Assembly: GCF_002022415.1 (NCBI RefSeq)
Contig: NZ_MUBG01000001.1
Location: forward strand, 1,632,501-1,696,500
Direction of reading: 5' to 3'
Source: Bartonella sp. WD12.1
GTDB taxonomy: Bacteria; Pseudomonadota; Alphaproteobacteria; Rhizobiales; Rhizobiaceae
DNA length: 64,000 nucleotides
The notes below the pieces were generated by a model that worked only from the letters and a program-made list of their open reading frames with translations, ran no database searches and was not told where the DNA came from. Position 1 is the stretch's first letter, and every line of letters begins with the position of its first letter. Shown in pieces: positions 31,101 through 41,524 of the stretch. Position numbers and translations under genes: made by a program.

Positions 31101-33739
31101 GAAATAATACTGCTCAAAATTAATTGCAGCTGTCCACGCAAAGAATAATCAAGACTAAATAGCATAAATGCCTGAAACATACCTAGAATTGGGGAAATAA
31201 ATAGACTGAGCAGCAAAAATATTTGCCAGATGGTTGCTATCTTTAATGGTAAAATAGACCATCCCATGATTGCTGCAATTAGCCATATAAGTGGTGTGAG
31301 AGAACGGCGTAGATTATCTTGGATTTTCCAACGATTCATAAGATTAATTTGACTGCGCTTAAACAGATAAGGCAATAATTGCCAATCACCACGAATCCAA
31401 CGGTGATGACGAGCAACGTCAATATTATAAGCTGTTGGATAATCTTCAATTACCTCTACATTACTTACGAGTGCTGCGCGTGCATAACTTCCTTCCAAAA
31501 GATCATGACTAAGAACAGTGTTTTCTTTGATTTTTCCACTAAGTGCTTGTTCAAATGCATCGATATTATAAAGACCTTTGCCGGTAAAAGTTCCTTCTCC
31601 CCAAAGGTCTTGATAGGTATCAGAGACAGCAAAGACATAAGGATCAATTCCACGATTAGTGGAAAAAATTTGTTGAAAAATTGATGTTTCTTTTCCTGTT
31701 GTAAGAGAAGGTGTAATACGTGGTTGTAAAATGCTGTAGCCTTTTACAATTGTTCCATTGTTGGGGTCAAAAACGGGATGATTGAGTGGGTGGTTGAGCT
31801 TACCAACAAGTTTAGTAACTCCTTCAGGGGTTAAACGTGTATCTGAATCCAGGGTCATAACGAAACGACAATCTAGAGGAAGGCGTGGATCTGGAGTGTA
31901 AAAACTCGTATTTTGATTTCCTCGTAGTAAAAGGTTGAGCTCATGAAGCTTACCACGTTTACGTTCCCATCCCATCCAGCATTTTTCGCTAGAATTGTAA
32001 AGGCGTCGGCGATGAAGAAGGAAAAACAAAGGAATGTCATCACGATGATAGCGGCGGTTAAGTCTAGCTATGCTCTCTTGTGCATAATGTAGCAAATCAA
32101 GATCATCTTGTGTTTCTTCTAATGAAGAATCTGCCCAGTCTGTGATTAACGCAAAATGAATAGCACCGTGCGGGTTAGAAAGATAATGTACTTCAAGATT
32201 ACGCACTTGTTCATCAATATAATCATATGATGTAATTAAAGTGGGTACGACAACCATTGTACGTGCGTTTTTAGGAATCCCCTTTTTATATTCATAACCA
32301 ATGAGTTGATTTGGTGGGATAAACCACGAAACAACAGTATTAAAAAAAGAAAAAGAAGCTTCCATGGCAGGAAAAAGTGCCAGAGCGGTAAAAGTAAGGC
32401 TTATCCATGGTGGTAGATTGGATATTTGTAATAGAGTATAAGTTACAAGCAAAAGAATAAGCGTTAAAATAGAAACAGGAATTGCAATTGTTCCTACTTT
32501 TAAGCGATGGTAAGCACGTATCCACCTTATAAAAAGGGATGGGGTGTATCCACAAGCTTTTTCAAAGGCATAACGCCCGTTGTCAACAAGGTGCCAGCCA
32601 ATAGAAGAATTATTTTGATGAGCGTCATCTTCAAGAAAGATTTGCGTCATTTCTACGGCTTTTTGCGTAACTTCCAATTCACTGAGTGGAGAACGGTGTG
32701 CGATTTTTTCAATCACTCGTCGATAGGTATTACGTGAATGAGAGTCGAGTTCAGAAAAATCACTGTTTTGATGCAGGATAGAGTCCACATAGCTAACAGT
32801 TTCAAACCACGTTGTCCAATCAATGTCATCAATAGTTTTGAGAGCACGAATAATATTGCCCATGGTCACACCGTCTTTTGCTTGACGGGCATGTTCATCA
32901 GCTGTTGCAATTTCTGGGTTACTGCCGTAATGATGCAATTGTTTTTCAAGCCAAGTCAGTGCCATTGTAACATCAACAGATGCACCTCGCAGACGATGAA
33001 ATAAATGAGTTGAAAAGGTTAAATTAGCAGCGAATTTTTCATAAAGAGTAAAAAGATTGTGTAATTCAGTTTCATCTTTTGCAAGGGTAATTTTGTTAGC
33101 CACTTGATTGGCAAGGTAACGCATATGCTGTGCTTGCTCAATACGCAATGAAAGACGACGAACATTTTCAATTAAAATCATACGAATAACAGAAGGCAAG
33201 GCCCACAATTCGCCAATTTTAAGGTTACATACTTCCTGAAAGCCATTAACTATAGCTGTAAGGGTTTCTTGTGAGAAACTGCTATCTGTATGGGCAATAT
33301 AAAGCCAGGTTAAAGCAAAAATACGTGGGATTCCTGCTTTTTGTTCATCAAGAGAGAGCTTCTTAGTGAGAGTTTTTGGAAAATTGCAGCATAACTGTTG
33401 TATGGTTTTGTCAATGGTATAATGATTATCAATAAGCCATTGAGCAGACGGTGCTATAGTTTCATTGTTACGTGCAGCAACATCGCTAATGTGGAAAGCA
33501 TGGAGGATAAGTTTAGCGTTTTCAGTCAGTCGTTTGCGAAAATCACTCTCTTCCTTGTATTCAGGAAGAAAAATTTTTTCCCCCAAAGCTATATCATGGC
33601 CTAATTTGTAAAGCTCTTCTTGCGATTTATCAGTTGAACGAATAGGGAAATCGGTTTCAGAAAAGTAACAAATTTCTGTTTTTTGAGAAGAGAACCACTT
33701 CATGAAAAATAGTGTGGGTGCCATAATATTCTTTGCCAT
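25133..33739 (-). CDS. Cyclic beta-1,2-glucan synthase (NdvB/ChvB/Cgs type)
   Basis: This 2868-residue inner-membrane enzyme starts cyclic beta-1,2-glucan on itself, elongates it from UDP-glucose, adjusts length and cyclises it. The periplasmic glucans matter for osmoadaptation and host interaction in rhizobia, Agrobacterium and Brucella. Visible order: N-terminal cytosolic region; membrane helices near 420-470; the GT84 glycosyltransferase with MTLDSDTRL near 630 and HHRWIRGDW near 780; further helices near 805-860 and 925-985; a glycoamylase-like module near 1300-1500 (SWSGSMFEYLMPSL); and C-terminal GH94 phosphorylase-like repeats with GGDWNDGMN near 2550. Length matches Agrobacterium and Brucella homologues (about 2.8 kb residues) and no frame break occurs in 8.6 kb. 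Start is uncertain: ATG 33739, 33724 or 33703, none with a strong ribosome site. Confidence 0.95.
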   Translation of the reverse strand: MAKNIMAPTLFFMKWFSSQKTEICYFSETDFPIRSTDKSQEELYKLGHDIALGEKIFLPEYKEESDFRKRLTENAKLILHAFHISDVAARNNETIAPSAQWLIDNHYTIDKTIQQLCCNFPKTLTKKLSLDEQKAGIPRIFALTWLYIAHTDSSFSQETLTAIVNGFQEVCNLKIGELWALPSVIRMILIENVRRLSLRIEQAQHMRYLANQVANKITLAKDETELHNLFTLYEKFAANLTFSTHLFHRLRGASVDVTMALTWLEKQLHHYGSNPEIATADEHARQAKDGVTMGNIIRALKTIDDIDWTTWFETVSYVDSILHQNSDFSELDSHSRNTYRRVIEKIAHRSPLSELEVTQKAVEMTQIFLEDDAHQNNSSIGWHLVDNGRYAFEKACGYTPSLFIRWIRAYHRLKVGTIAIPVSILTLILLLVTYTLLQISNLPPWISLTFTALALFPAMEASFSFFNTVVSWFIPPNQLIGYEYKKGIPKNARTMVVVPTLITSYDYIDEQVRNLEVHYLSNPHGAIHFALITDWADSSLEETQDDLDLLHYAQESIARLNRRYHRDDIPLFFLLHRRRLYNSSEKCWMGWERKRGKLHELNLLLRGNQNTSFYTPDPRLPLDCRFVMTLDSDTRLTPEGVTKLVGKLNHPLNHPVFDPNNGTIVKGYSILQPRITPSLTTGKETSIFQQIFSTNRGIDPYVFAVSDTYQDLWGEGTFTGKGLYNIDAFEQALSGKIKENTVLSHDLLEGSYARAALVSNVEVIEDYPTAYNIDVARHHRWIRGDWQLLPYLFKRSQINLMNRWKIQDNLRRSLTPLIWLIAAIMGWSILPLKIATIWQIFLLLSLFISPILGMFQAFMLFSLDYSLRGQLQLILSSIISTTAEILLKTIFIAHSAYFTTDAIIRTFYRMLISKQHLLEWKTSAATKIIPNSLGFYIFTMWPASLIGAIAIALPISFCSPTIFIALPFGLVWFFSPLIAWIVSQPATFQDMLDISSEDEKALRCIARRTWLYYATFVNAQNNYLPPDNFQEDPEPLVAQRTSPTNIGVYLLSTIAARDFGWISFKDAITHIKRTLSTLEKMEKFRGHLYNWYETDTLKPLLPTYVSTVDSGNLAGHLVTLSSALSEWAETPDMFLQSDPEGLLDVSDILEETLKEIPDNQHFSRSLYQQIEERIAHFRRVINIFKEKTETVTLRTTNLPLLARDITFLIEELDKKIQTVESAHALSWAKCLVETCEAHHHDITYDYDTEKLRKQLNTLATKARQIAFDMKFDFLEQPDRQLLSIGYRVQENKLDESCYDLLASEARLSSLFAIAKGDIKFKHWFHLGRLLIPIGWKGALLSWSGSMFEYLMPSLVMHEPLGSILDQTNRLIIHHQIQYARKRGLPWGISEAAFNARDHLMNYQYSNFGAPSLGLQRGLSRNAVIAPYASILAAQYMPTQALINLKRLRDLGALGAYGYYDSIDFTPSRVPKGEQYAIVRNYYAHHHGMSILAINNVIFEGRMRNRFHRDPVIEATQLLLQERAPRQIPIIHTKVANPMRNDSGEFDDAPLRTITNPLLKPRETLLLSNGRYSTMLTANGSGYSRWHDYAITRFIPDASEDQQGTLFFLRDAHNGRWWSVTGEPTRIVEEESATIFTDEKAEYTKMVDGIKSTLECLVASEGDGEGRRLQLINTTNKDRFIEVTSYGELALATMDSICAHPVFSHMFVETEIADSGGTIFAKRRKRAPSDPDIHIAHFVTDPFGTIPKSEAETDRYIFIGRGRSIHRPAAFDQNAHFSNRQGCVLDPIISIRCYLKIPAHEKRELIFWTFAAHSKETLQNHIERYRQPNMFQREFSITWTRSQVSLFQNNIRPREAIAYQKYATPLIYPDRTWRLPSKRLANTLGKQSDLWPMSISGDYPICLLRIDSETNITVLRDLLKAHEYWRMRGLIVDMVVLNEQAFSYIQDTQRAIEWTCESYRRHANEMNGNKHIFTLQRDQMNEQSFNTLLASARIILHAQNGSLSEQLKCTENIDFDLITRNNRQDFNYQLNHNKHDKKRQVETQDGYNPSASIDIIGQQKQSSPLINGKDLRYWNGYGGFNQHNHYVVHLNGHSTTPQPWINVVANHNFGFHVSAEGAIFTWANNSRDYHLTPWTNDPVSNRPGEALYLVDRLSLKRFSPVSAVECNDSVVYEACHGFGFSTFKSTHSDIVLELTHTIDRERPVRFSRLIIKNESKKPRSLRLYNYVEWVLGNARTKYTPFIIPSYDSKRGAHFIQNPYHIERSQQVTFLSASEIPNSVTTDRTEFIGSTGTVKHPHAIYKAEELSNTVEAGRDPCSASAYDIYLLPGQTKEIIFYLGSAENKQEAEKLLDQVRIDDFQIILAQQKQQWNDFVSPLQVKTPDPSFDIMVNHWLPYQIYACRMIARAAFYQASGAFGFRDQLQDSLSLLLLKPRLAREQLLSAAARQFTEGDVQHWWFPDTNAGVRTLISDDIVWLAYGTALYVNTTGEHTLLDTPIAFIEGAPLKTGQHDAYFHPTQSSKTATLYEHCALALDLTIKRCGSHGLPLILGGDWNDGMNLVGVEGKGESIWLGWFLGTTLQAFIPIAKNRGDDNHVKAWSIHLKRLTKALEKNGWDGAWYRRGSFDDATPLGSQINTECQIDAIAQSWAVISKMASPNRQKQAMMSMLDHLCDEQGGLIRLFWPPFNKSTLEPGYIKGYPPGIRENGGQYTHGAIWSIIALAEIGEIDKAYNLFSMINPITHGQNPEIYRVEPYVMAADIYAVEPHRGQGGWTWYTGSASWFYRAATETILGIHIQANQLFLRPHLPSCWPEYEVKMKFYEAVYTIKVKWASKDTLSVNRKEYTNINAGIELQKTGVHEIIRTLKSPIPKK

Positions 33740-33887
33740 TCAATTATGCAAATTTCTTTTTATTTAATGAATTGTTAACATTTTATCCTAGTCATGAATG
33801 GTTAGTGAAGAAAATAAGTTTTTTATTGAAACATATTTATTTTTTTGTCAGACCGCTGAAAAGTCAAGAAAATGTTTCCAGCAAAAG

Positions 33888-33920
33888 ACAAAAAAGACCG
33901 CTCAAAAATATAAGCGGTCT
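33888..33920 (-). terminator. Rho-independent terminator after rpsA
   Basis: On the minus strand AGACCGCT (33920-33913) pairs with AGCGGTCT (33902-33895) around a 10-base AT loop and runs into a T-rich tract. It lies about 20 bases after the rpsA stop. Confidence 0.9.
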
Positions 33921-33940
33921 TAAGTATTAGTTATTGATTA

Positions 33941-35641
33941 TCAATCTTGTTCTTGCTTTTTTAAGGCCACACCAAGAATGTCACCAAGAGAAGCACCAGA
34001 ATCTGTTGACCCATATTGTGCTACTACTTCTTTTTCTTCTGCAATTTCCAAGGCTTTGATGGATACTGACAGTTTCCGCGTTTTTTTATCGAATGTGGTG
34101 ATGCAAGCATCAACTTTTTGTCCAATAGCAAAACGTTCAGGGTTTTGTTCATCACGATCACGGGCCAAATCAGAACGGCGAATAGTCGTTTCAAGATTGT
34201 GATCAATTAATTTCACATCAATGCCATTTTCATTGATTCCAGAAACTTCACAGGTCACAATAGTACCTTTACGCAATTCACCAGAGGCTACTGCTTCCCC
34301 AACTTTATCGCAAGAAAGTTGCTTAATTCCCAAAGAGATGCGTTCTTTTTCAACGTCAACATCAAGAACAACAGCTTTAACAATATCGCCTTTGTTATAA
34401 GTCTCGATGACTTGTTCACCAGGACGGTTCCAATCAAGATCAGATAAGTGTACCATCCCATCGACATCACCTTCAAGGCCAATAAAAAGACCAAATTCTG
34501 TCTTATTTTTAACTTCACCCTCAATTTGTGAATTTACAGGAAATTTATTAGCAAAAGCCACCCATGGATTTTCACATGTTTGTTTTAAACCGAGGGAAAT
34601 ACGCCGTTTAGAAGCATCGATTTCAAGAACAACAACTTCTACCTCTTGTGATGTGGAAAGGAGTTTTCCAGGATGGATATTTTTCTTCGTCCAGCTCATT
34701 TCAGAGACATGAATTAATCCTTCAATTCCTGGTTCAATTTCAACAAAACCACCATAATCAGTGATGTTCGTAACAGCACCTGTAATTTTCTTACCAACTG
34801 GATATTTGTCACTAATACTATCCCAGGGGTCATTTTCAAGTTGTTTCATCCCAAGTGAAATACGGTGCGTATCCTGATTGATACGAATAATTTGAACTTT
34901 AATAGTTTGACCCATTGTAAGAATTTCAGATGGGTGATTAATACGCCGCCATGCCATGTCGGTGACATGCAAGAGGCCATCAATTCCACCAAGATCAACA
35001 AAGGCACCATAATCGGTAATGTTTTTAACTACACCTTCAACAATTTGATTTTCTTCAAGATTTTGAACGATTTCTGAACGCTGTTCAGCACGGCTTTCTT
35101 CTAAGACGGTGCGGCGTGAGACAACAATATTACCACGACGGCGATCCATTTTCAAAATTTCAAAAGATTGTGGATTGTGCATTAAAGGTGCAACATCGCG
35201 GATAGGACGAATGTCAACTTGGCTGCGGGGCAAGAAAGCAATGGCACCATCAAGGTCGACTGTAAATCCACCTTTAACTTGGCTAAAGATAACTCCATCC
35301 ACACGCGCACCGGCATTGAATTTTTCTTCAAGGCGAGTCCAGCTTTCTTCACGACGGGCTTTTTCGCGTGATAAAACAGCTTCACCCATCGCATTTTCGA
35401 TGCGTTCAACATAAACTTCAACTTCATCACCAGCTTGCAAGGAACCGTCTTTACCTTTTGTGCCAAATTCCTTAAGTGGAATACGTCCTTCTACTTTAAG
35501 ACCAGCATCGATAATGACCATGTCTTTTTCAATTGCAATGATACGACCTTTTACAACAGATCCTTCAGTAAGATCATTGGTTTGAAAGGACTCCATTAAA
35601 AGAGCTTCAAAATCCGCTGTTGTGGGCTTATATTGTGACAT
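33941..35641 (-). CDS. rpsA: 30S ribosomal protein S1
   Basis: S1 (566 aa) binds mRNA on the 30S platform and helps initiation on weak or structured ribosome sites. Six S1/OB repeats can be followed: GSVVKGRIIAIEKDMVII (30 onward), ARVDGVIFSQVKGGFTVDL, NQIVEGVVKNITDYGAFVDLG, GKKITGAVTNITDYGGFVEI, NSQIEGEVKNKTEFGLFIGL and KGTIVTCEVSGINENGIDV. Length is typical for Rhizobiales. AGGAG lies seven bases before ATG 35641. It follows aroA-cmk on the same strand with a 140-base gap, the conserved aroA-cmk-rpsA order, and ends at a strong terminator. Confidence 0.97.
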   Translation of the reverse strand: MSQYKPTTADFEALLMESFQTNDLTEGSVVKGRIIAIEKDMVIIDAGLKVEGRIPLKEFGTKGKDGSLQAGDEVEVYVERIENAMGEAVLSREKARREESWTRLEEKFNAGARVDGVIFSQVKGGFTVDLDGAIAFLPRSQVDIRPIRDVAPLMHNPQSFEILKMDRRRGNIVVSRRTVLEESRAEQRSEIVQNLEENQIVEGVVKNITDYGAFVDLGGIDGLLHVTDMAWRRINHPSEILTMGQTIKVQIIRINQDTHRISLGMKQLENDPWDSISDKYPVGKKITGAVTNITDYGGFVEIEPGIEGLIHVSEMSWTKKNIHPGKLLSTSQEVEVVVLEIDASKRRISLGLKQTCENPWVAFANKFPVNSQIEGEVKNKTEFGLFIGLEGDVDGMVHLSDLDWNRPGEQVIETYNKGDIVKAVVLDVDVEKERISLGIKQLSCDKVGEAVASGELRKGTIVTCEVSGINENGIDVKLIDHNLETTIRRSDLARDRDEQNPERFAIGQKVDACITTFDKKTRKLSVSIKALEIAEEKEVVAQYGSTDSGASLGDILGVALKKQEQD

Positions 35642-35781
35642 AAGAACTCCTAAATATATACCTTTATTATAAAAGGTATAAGCGCTGGGTTAGTGTTAAT
35701 ATGAGGTAATTCCATGATTTCTTATCTTTAATACAGGAAAGAAAAGCTAGCGCTGAGCTGGAATCACCAGGATGATTTTGT

Positions 35782-37799
<2,018 letters not shown>

Positions 37800-37938
37800 T
37801 TAGCACACGCTTTAATAAGCGTCATGAGAAAATCCGTGTGAAACGATGCATTTATCTTTGACAAATACATTGTTTTTCGCTTAAGCACCTTAAATTCGTT
37901 TTTAAATGAAATTGTAGCTAACCAAAGAGGCACGGTCC

Positions 37939-38320
37939 ATGGCAAAACAGGAACTTGGAACCAAACGTGTTGACCCGGAAACGGGAAAGAAATTTTATGA
38001 TCTTAATCGTGATCCTATTGTATCACCTTATACAGGGCTTTCTTATCCGCGCTCTTATTTTGAAGTTGCAGCCGCTGAAGCCAGTAGCGAAGAAGAAGTT
38101 GACACTGAAGAGCTAGATACAGCACTTGAAAAGTCTGCTTTTATGTTGCTTGGAAGAAGATGTTGACGATTCTAAGGATGATGATCTCCCTATTTTGGAA
38201 GATGATGATATGGATCTCGGAGATGACGACGATACATTTTTATCGCACGCTGAAAGCGATGAAGATGATGATGTGACCGATATTATTGGTGGTAGTGTTC
38301 CAGACGATGATGGTACTTAA
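37939..38320 (+). pseudogene. FYDLN-acid (TIGR02300) family gene, one frameshift
   Basis: The N-terminal frame (MAKQELGTKRVDPETGKKFYDLN) has the invariant FYDLN motif and RDPIVSPYTG, then an acidic segment, and stops after 75 codons. The downstream frame (from about 38150) continues LEEDVDDSKDDDLP and an Asp/Glu-rich tail to GGSVPDDDGT. Removing one G at 38152-38153 gives a single 126-codon protein, the normal size; losing two bases nearby would also work. The family is restricted to alphaproteobacteria and has no known function. If the shift is real, the product is a 75-residue protein without its acidic tail, which might still fold, since the conserved motif is in the N-terminal part. Confidence 0.82.
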
Positions 38321-38443
38321 AGAAAATGAGAAGATTCAGTATTGTTTTGTTAAAACAAATTCTTCTTGATCTTCGATTTTTCTCGTTTTAGGAATCTTGT
38401 TAGATTGTTAATCTTCCTTTTGGGAAGAGAGGGTATCTTTTAT

Positions 38444-38519
<76 letters not shown>

Positions 38520-39274
38520 AAAAGGTCGGGGTATTTTTCTCAATATAATGCAAATATTTGGAAAGAAGATTGATACATCGGTTGAGAGGCACCGCGGTTT
38601 TCGTGATAAATCTCTTTTTTAAGAGGTTTATTCAATAAGTGTGTAATATGTTTATCTTGCACTCATTCATTCTATGCCTTTTTAGATTTTTAACAGCCAT
38701 AAAACTGAAAGTTTAATAAAAGCAAAGTAAAATAAACTATTCATTAAACAAAAGTTCTATCATTGCTCGAAGGCATTACAAAAAAGCCATTGATTGGATT
38801 ATAGCCTGTAATAAAAGATTTCAAGAGTAGCGTAAAATTAGATCCATAAACTGGAAATAATGCTAACTTCATGATTCGTAATGCGCAGCACATACTAAAA
38901 TAGCAATGGAATTAGTTTGTCTTCAAAAAAAATAATAAAATCAATGCATTATGCATTATAAATTCATGATTTAAATTTTTATTCATCATAAATTCAATTA
39001 ATATTAGTTATTGTTATTGTCTGATTGTGCTTTTATTTTGTTCTTGTAAGTTATTGTTATATTTAAGTAAAATTAAAGAAGTAGTACATAGGATAATCTT
39101 ATTAATTATGGACAAATAACAGCTATTGAATTGAATTTTGTAAAGAATATTAATCTTTTAGAGATTCAAATGCTTCAGTAGAATAATATTATTTTAGCAC
39201 TAAAATTCTTGTCTTTATAATTGGGGTTCAGAACAAACAGAGAAGAATTTTTAAATTATTCAAGGAAAAAAATA
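38520..39274. other. 0.75 kb gap tRNA-Ala to ilvD
   Basis: No gene is supported. A 10-bp inverted repeat TAAATCTCTT (38607-38616) and AAGAGGTTTA (38621-38630), with one G-T pair and a TTTT loop, lies 88 bases after the tRNA and may help end or process its transcript, though no T tail follows. The rest is AT-rich. The ilvD ribosome site CAAGGA (39261-39266) lies at the right end. Confidence 0.5.
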
Positions 39275-41113
39275 ATGCCTTTTTATCGTTCAAGGACATC
39301 AACTCATGGACGCAATATGGCAGGGGCTCGTGGTCTTTGGCGTGCAACAGGGATGAAAGACACGGATTTTGGTAAGCCCATTATTGCAATTGCGAATTCT
39401 TTTACACAATTTGTGCCAGGGCATGTACATTTAAAAGATCTTGGGCAACTTGTTGCGCAAGAAATAGCTGCCGCTGGTGGTGTTGCAAAGGAATTTAACA
39501 CTATTGCTATCGATGATGGGATTGCTATGGGGCATGATGGAATGCTTTATTCTTTACCTTCTCGTGAAATCATTGCTGATTCTGTTGAATATATGATCAA
39601 TGCTCATTGTGCAGACGCTCTTGTTTGCATTTCTAATTGCGACAAAATTACGCCTGGCATGTTGATGGCTTCTTTACGGTTAAATATTCCAACAATTTTT
39701 GTTTCAGGTGGCCCTATGGAAGCGGGCAAGATTACATGGAAAGATCAGGATATTACTGTTGATTTAGTTGATTCAATGATCGTTGCAGCTGATGATCGTA
39801 ATTCAGAGGAAGAAGTTTCTGAAATGGAACGCGCCGCTTGTCCTACATGTGGCTCTTGTTCAGGCATGTTTACTGCCAATTCTATGAATTGTCTTACCGA
39901 AGCATTAGGACTTTCTCTTCCTGGAAATGGATCAATGTTGGCTACACATGCAGATCGTCAGGGGCTTTTTGAAGAAGCAGGCCGACGTATCGTTACATTG
40001 ACAAAACGTTATTATGAACAAGACGATGAGACAGTTTTGCCGCGTTCTATTGCTTCACGTAAGGCTTTTGAAAATGCAATGATTGTAGATATTTCCATGG
40101 GCGGATCAACTAATACTGTGCTGCATCTTTTAGCAGCAGCACAGGAAAGCAAGGTGGATTTTACCATGGCTGATATTGACCGTCTTTCACGCCGTGTTCC
40201 TGTTTTATGTAAAGTTGCACCTGCTGTTGCTAATGTTCATATGGAAGATGTTCATCGCGCTGGTGGTATTATGGGGCTTTTGGGTGAATTAGATGCAGCT
40301 GGACTTATCGATACATCAACTTACACGGTTCATGCAAAAACGATGAAAGAGGCTCTGTGTCGATGGAATGTGAAACAAACCAATGAAAAAAGCATTCATG
40401 AATTCTACCGTGCGGCACCAGGTGGTGTATCAACACAGGTAGCTTTTAGCCAAGCATCTCGTTATGATACTCTTGATCTTGATCGTGAAAGAGGTGTCAT
40501 CCGTGATATTGCGCACGCTTATTCACAAGATGGAGGTTTGGCGGTTCTTTATGGGAACCTTGCACAAGATGGTTGTATTGTGAAAACGGCAGGTGTTGAT
40601 CAATCGATTTTAACTTTTAAAGGTCCTGCACGGATTTTTGAAAGTCAAGATTCAGCTGTTTCAGCAATCTTAGCTGATAAAATTAAGCCAGGTGACATTG
40701 TTTTGATCCGTTATGAAGGTCCACGCGGTGGGCCTGGAATGCAAGAAATGCTCTATCCAACTAGCTATCTTAAGTCTAAAGGATTAGGAGAAGTTTGCGC
40801 GCTTGTAACAGATGGTCGCTTTTCGGGAGGGTCTTCAGGGCTTTCTATTGGTCATATTTCACCAGAAGCTGCTGAGGGAGGCACAATTGCTTTAGTGGAA
40901 GAGGGTGATATCATAGAAATTGATATTCCCAACCGTATCATTCAATTGATGGTCGATGACATTGAGATTATGCGCCGTCGTGCCAGGATGGAAGAAAAAG
41001 GAAATACTGCTTGGCAACCAGTTGAAGAACGTAAGCGTAAAATTTCAAAGGCTCTAAAAGCTTATGCAGCTATGACCACTTCTGCTGCTAAAGGTGCGGT
41101 TCGTAGTATTTGA
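39275..41113 (+). CDS. ilvD: Dihydroxy-acid dehydratase
   Basis: IlvD dehydrates 2,3-dihydroxy-isovalerate and -methylvalerate to the 2-keto acids in valine, isoleucine and leucine synthesis; it is an Fe-S enzyme. The 612-residue protein has cluster cysteines in [10 protein letters not shown] near 123 and [18 protein letters not shown] near 195, with a further conserved segment [19 protein letters not shown] near 515. Length is full. ATG 39275 gives the family start [17 protein letters not shown]; an ORF extension to 39221 lacks a ribosome site. The first cluster cysteine of some dehydratases lies in an N-terminal motif that here reads [11 protein letters not shown], as in other IlvD proteins. 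It stands alone with long gaps on both sides. Confidence 0.97.
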   Translation: MPFYRSRTSTHGRNMAGARGLWRATGMKDTDFGKPIIAIANSFTQFVPGHVHLKDLGQLVAQEIAAAGGVAKEFNTIAIDDGIAMGHDGMLYSLPSREIIADSVEYMINAHCADALVCISNCDKITPGMLMASLRLNIPTIFVSGGPMEAGKITWKDQDITVDLVDSMIVAADDRNSEEEVSEMERAACPTCGSCSGMFTANSMNCLTEALGLSLPGNGSMLATHADRQGLFEEAGRRIVTLTKRYYEQDDETVLPRSIASRKAFENAMIVDISMGGSTNTVLHLLAAAQESKVDFTMADIDRLSRRVPVLCKVAPAVANVHMEDVHRAGGIMGLLGELDAAGLIDTSTYTVHAKTMKEALCRWNVKQTNEKSIHEFYRAAPGGVSTQVAFSQASRYDTLDLDRERGVIRDIAHAYSQDGGLAVLYGNLAQDGCIVKTAGVDQSILTFKGPARIFESQDSAVSAILADKIKPGDIVLIRYEGPRGGPGMQEMLYPTSYLKSKGLGEVCALVTDGRFSGGSSGLSIGHISPEAAEGGTIALVEEGDIIEIDIPNRIIQLMVDDIEIMRRRARMEEKGNTAWQPVEERKRKISKALKAYAAMTTSAAKGAVRSI

Positions 41114-41524
41114 TTAAAGTAGAAAATTCAATTTAATATAGAGAAGATTTAGAGTTAAGGGATGAAATCAGTTTACACTTATCTATAAATTGTGCTGATC
41201 ATAACAAAAAGCAATAATAATACAATGAGTTGTAAACATAAACGGGGAATGAATAGAGCGGTATATTTGAAGGTTATCTTGACAAGGTAAGAATGTTTAC
41301 CAAAGAAACTGGTGCACCATAATACTGATAACTAAATCACTTAGTGTTGTTGGTAAGGAAAAATCAGAAAAATGAAGCTCACTTGTTAGATTGTTTGTGT
41401 TCCAAATAAAAAATTATGAATCCTAAAAAGAGAAAAATCAAAAGAATTTAAATTCAGATGAAGCTTTTTTAAAAAATATGACTAAATAAATAACAAGAAA
41501 TTTTGCTGCAGTTTATGAAAGAAT
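41114..41524. other. Intergenic stretch between convergent ilvD and mutS
   Basis: AT-rich. No ORF, RNA gene or GC-rich hairpin is seen on either strand, and no terminator for ilvD or mutS could be recognised. Confidence 0.5.

Noticed and set aside
33848-33858. Second CAGACCGCTG copy near the rpsA terminator as a repeat element
   Set aside because: Only about eight bases are shared with the terminator arm and no wider repeat unit is visible.
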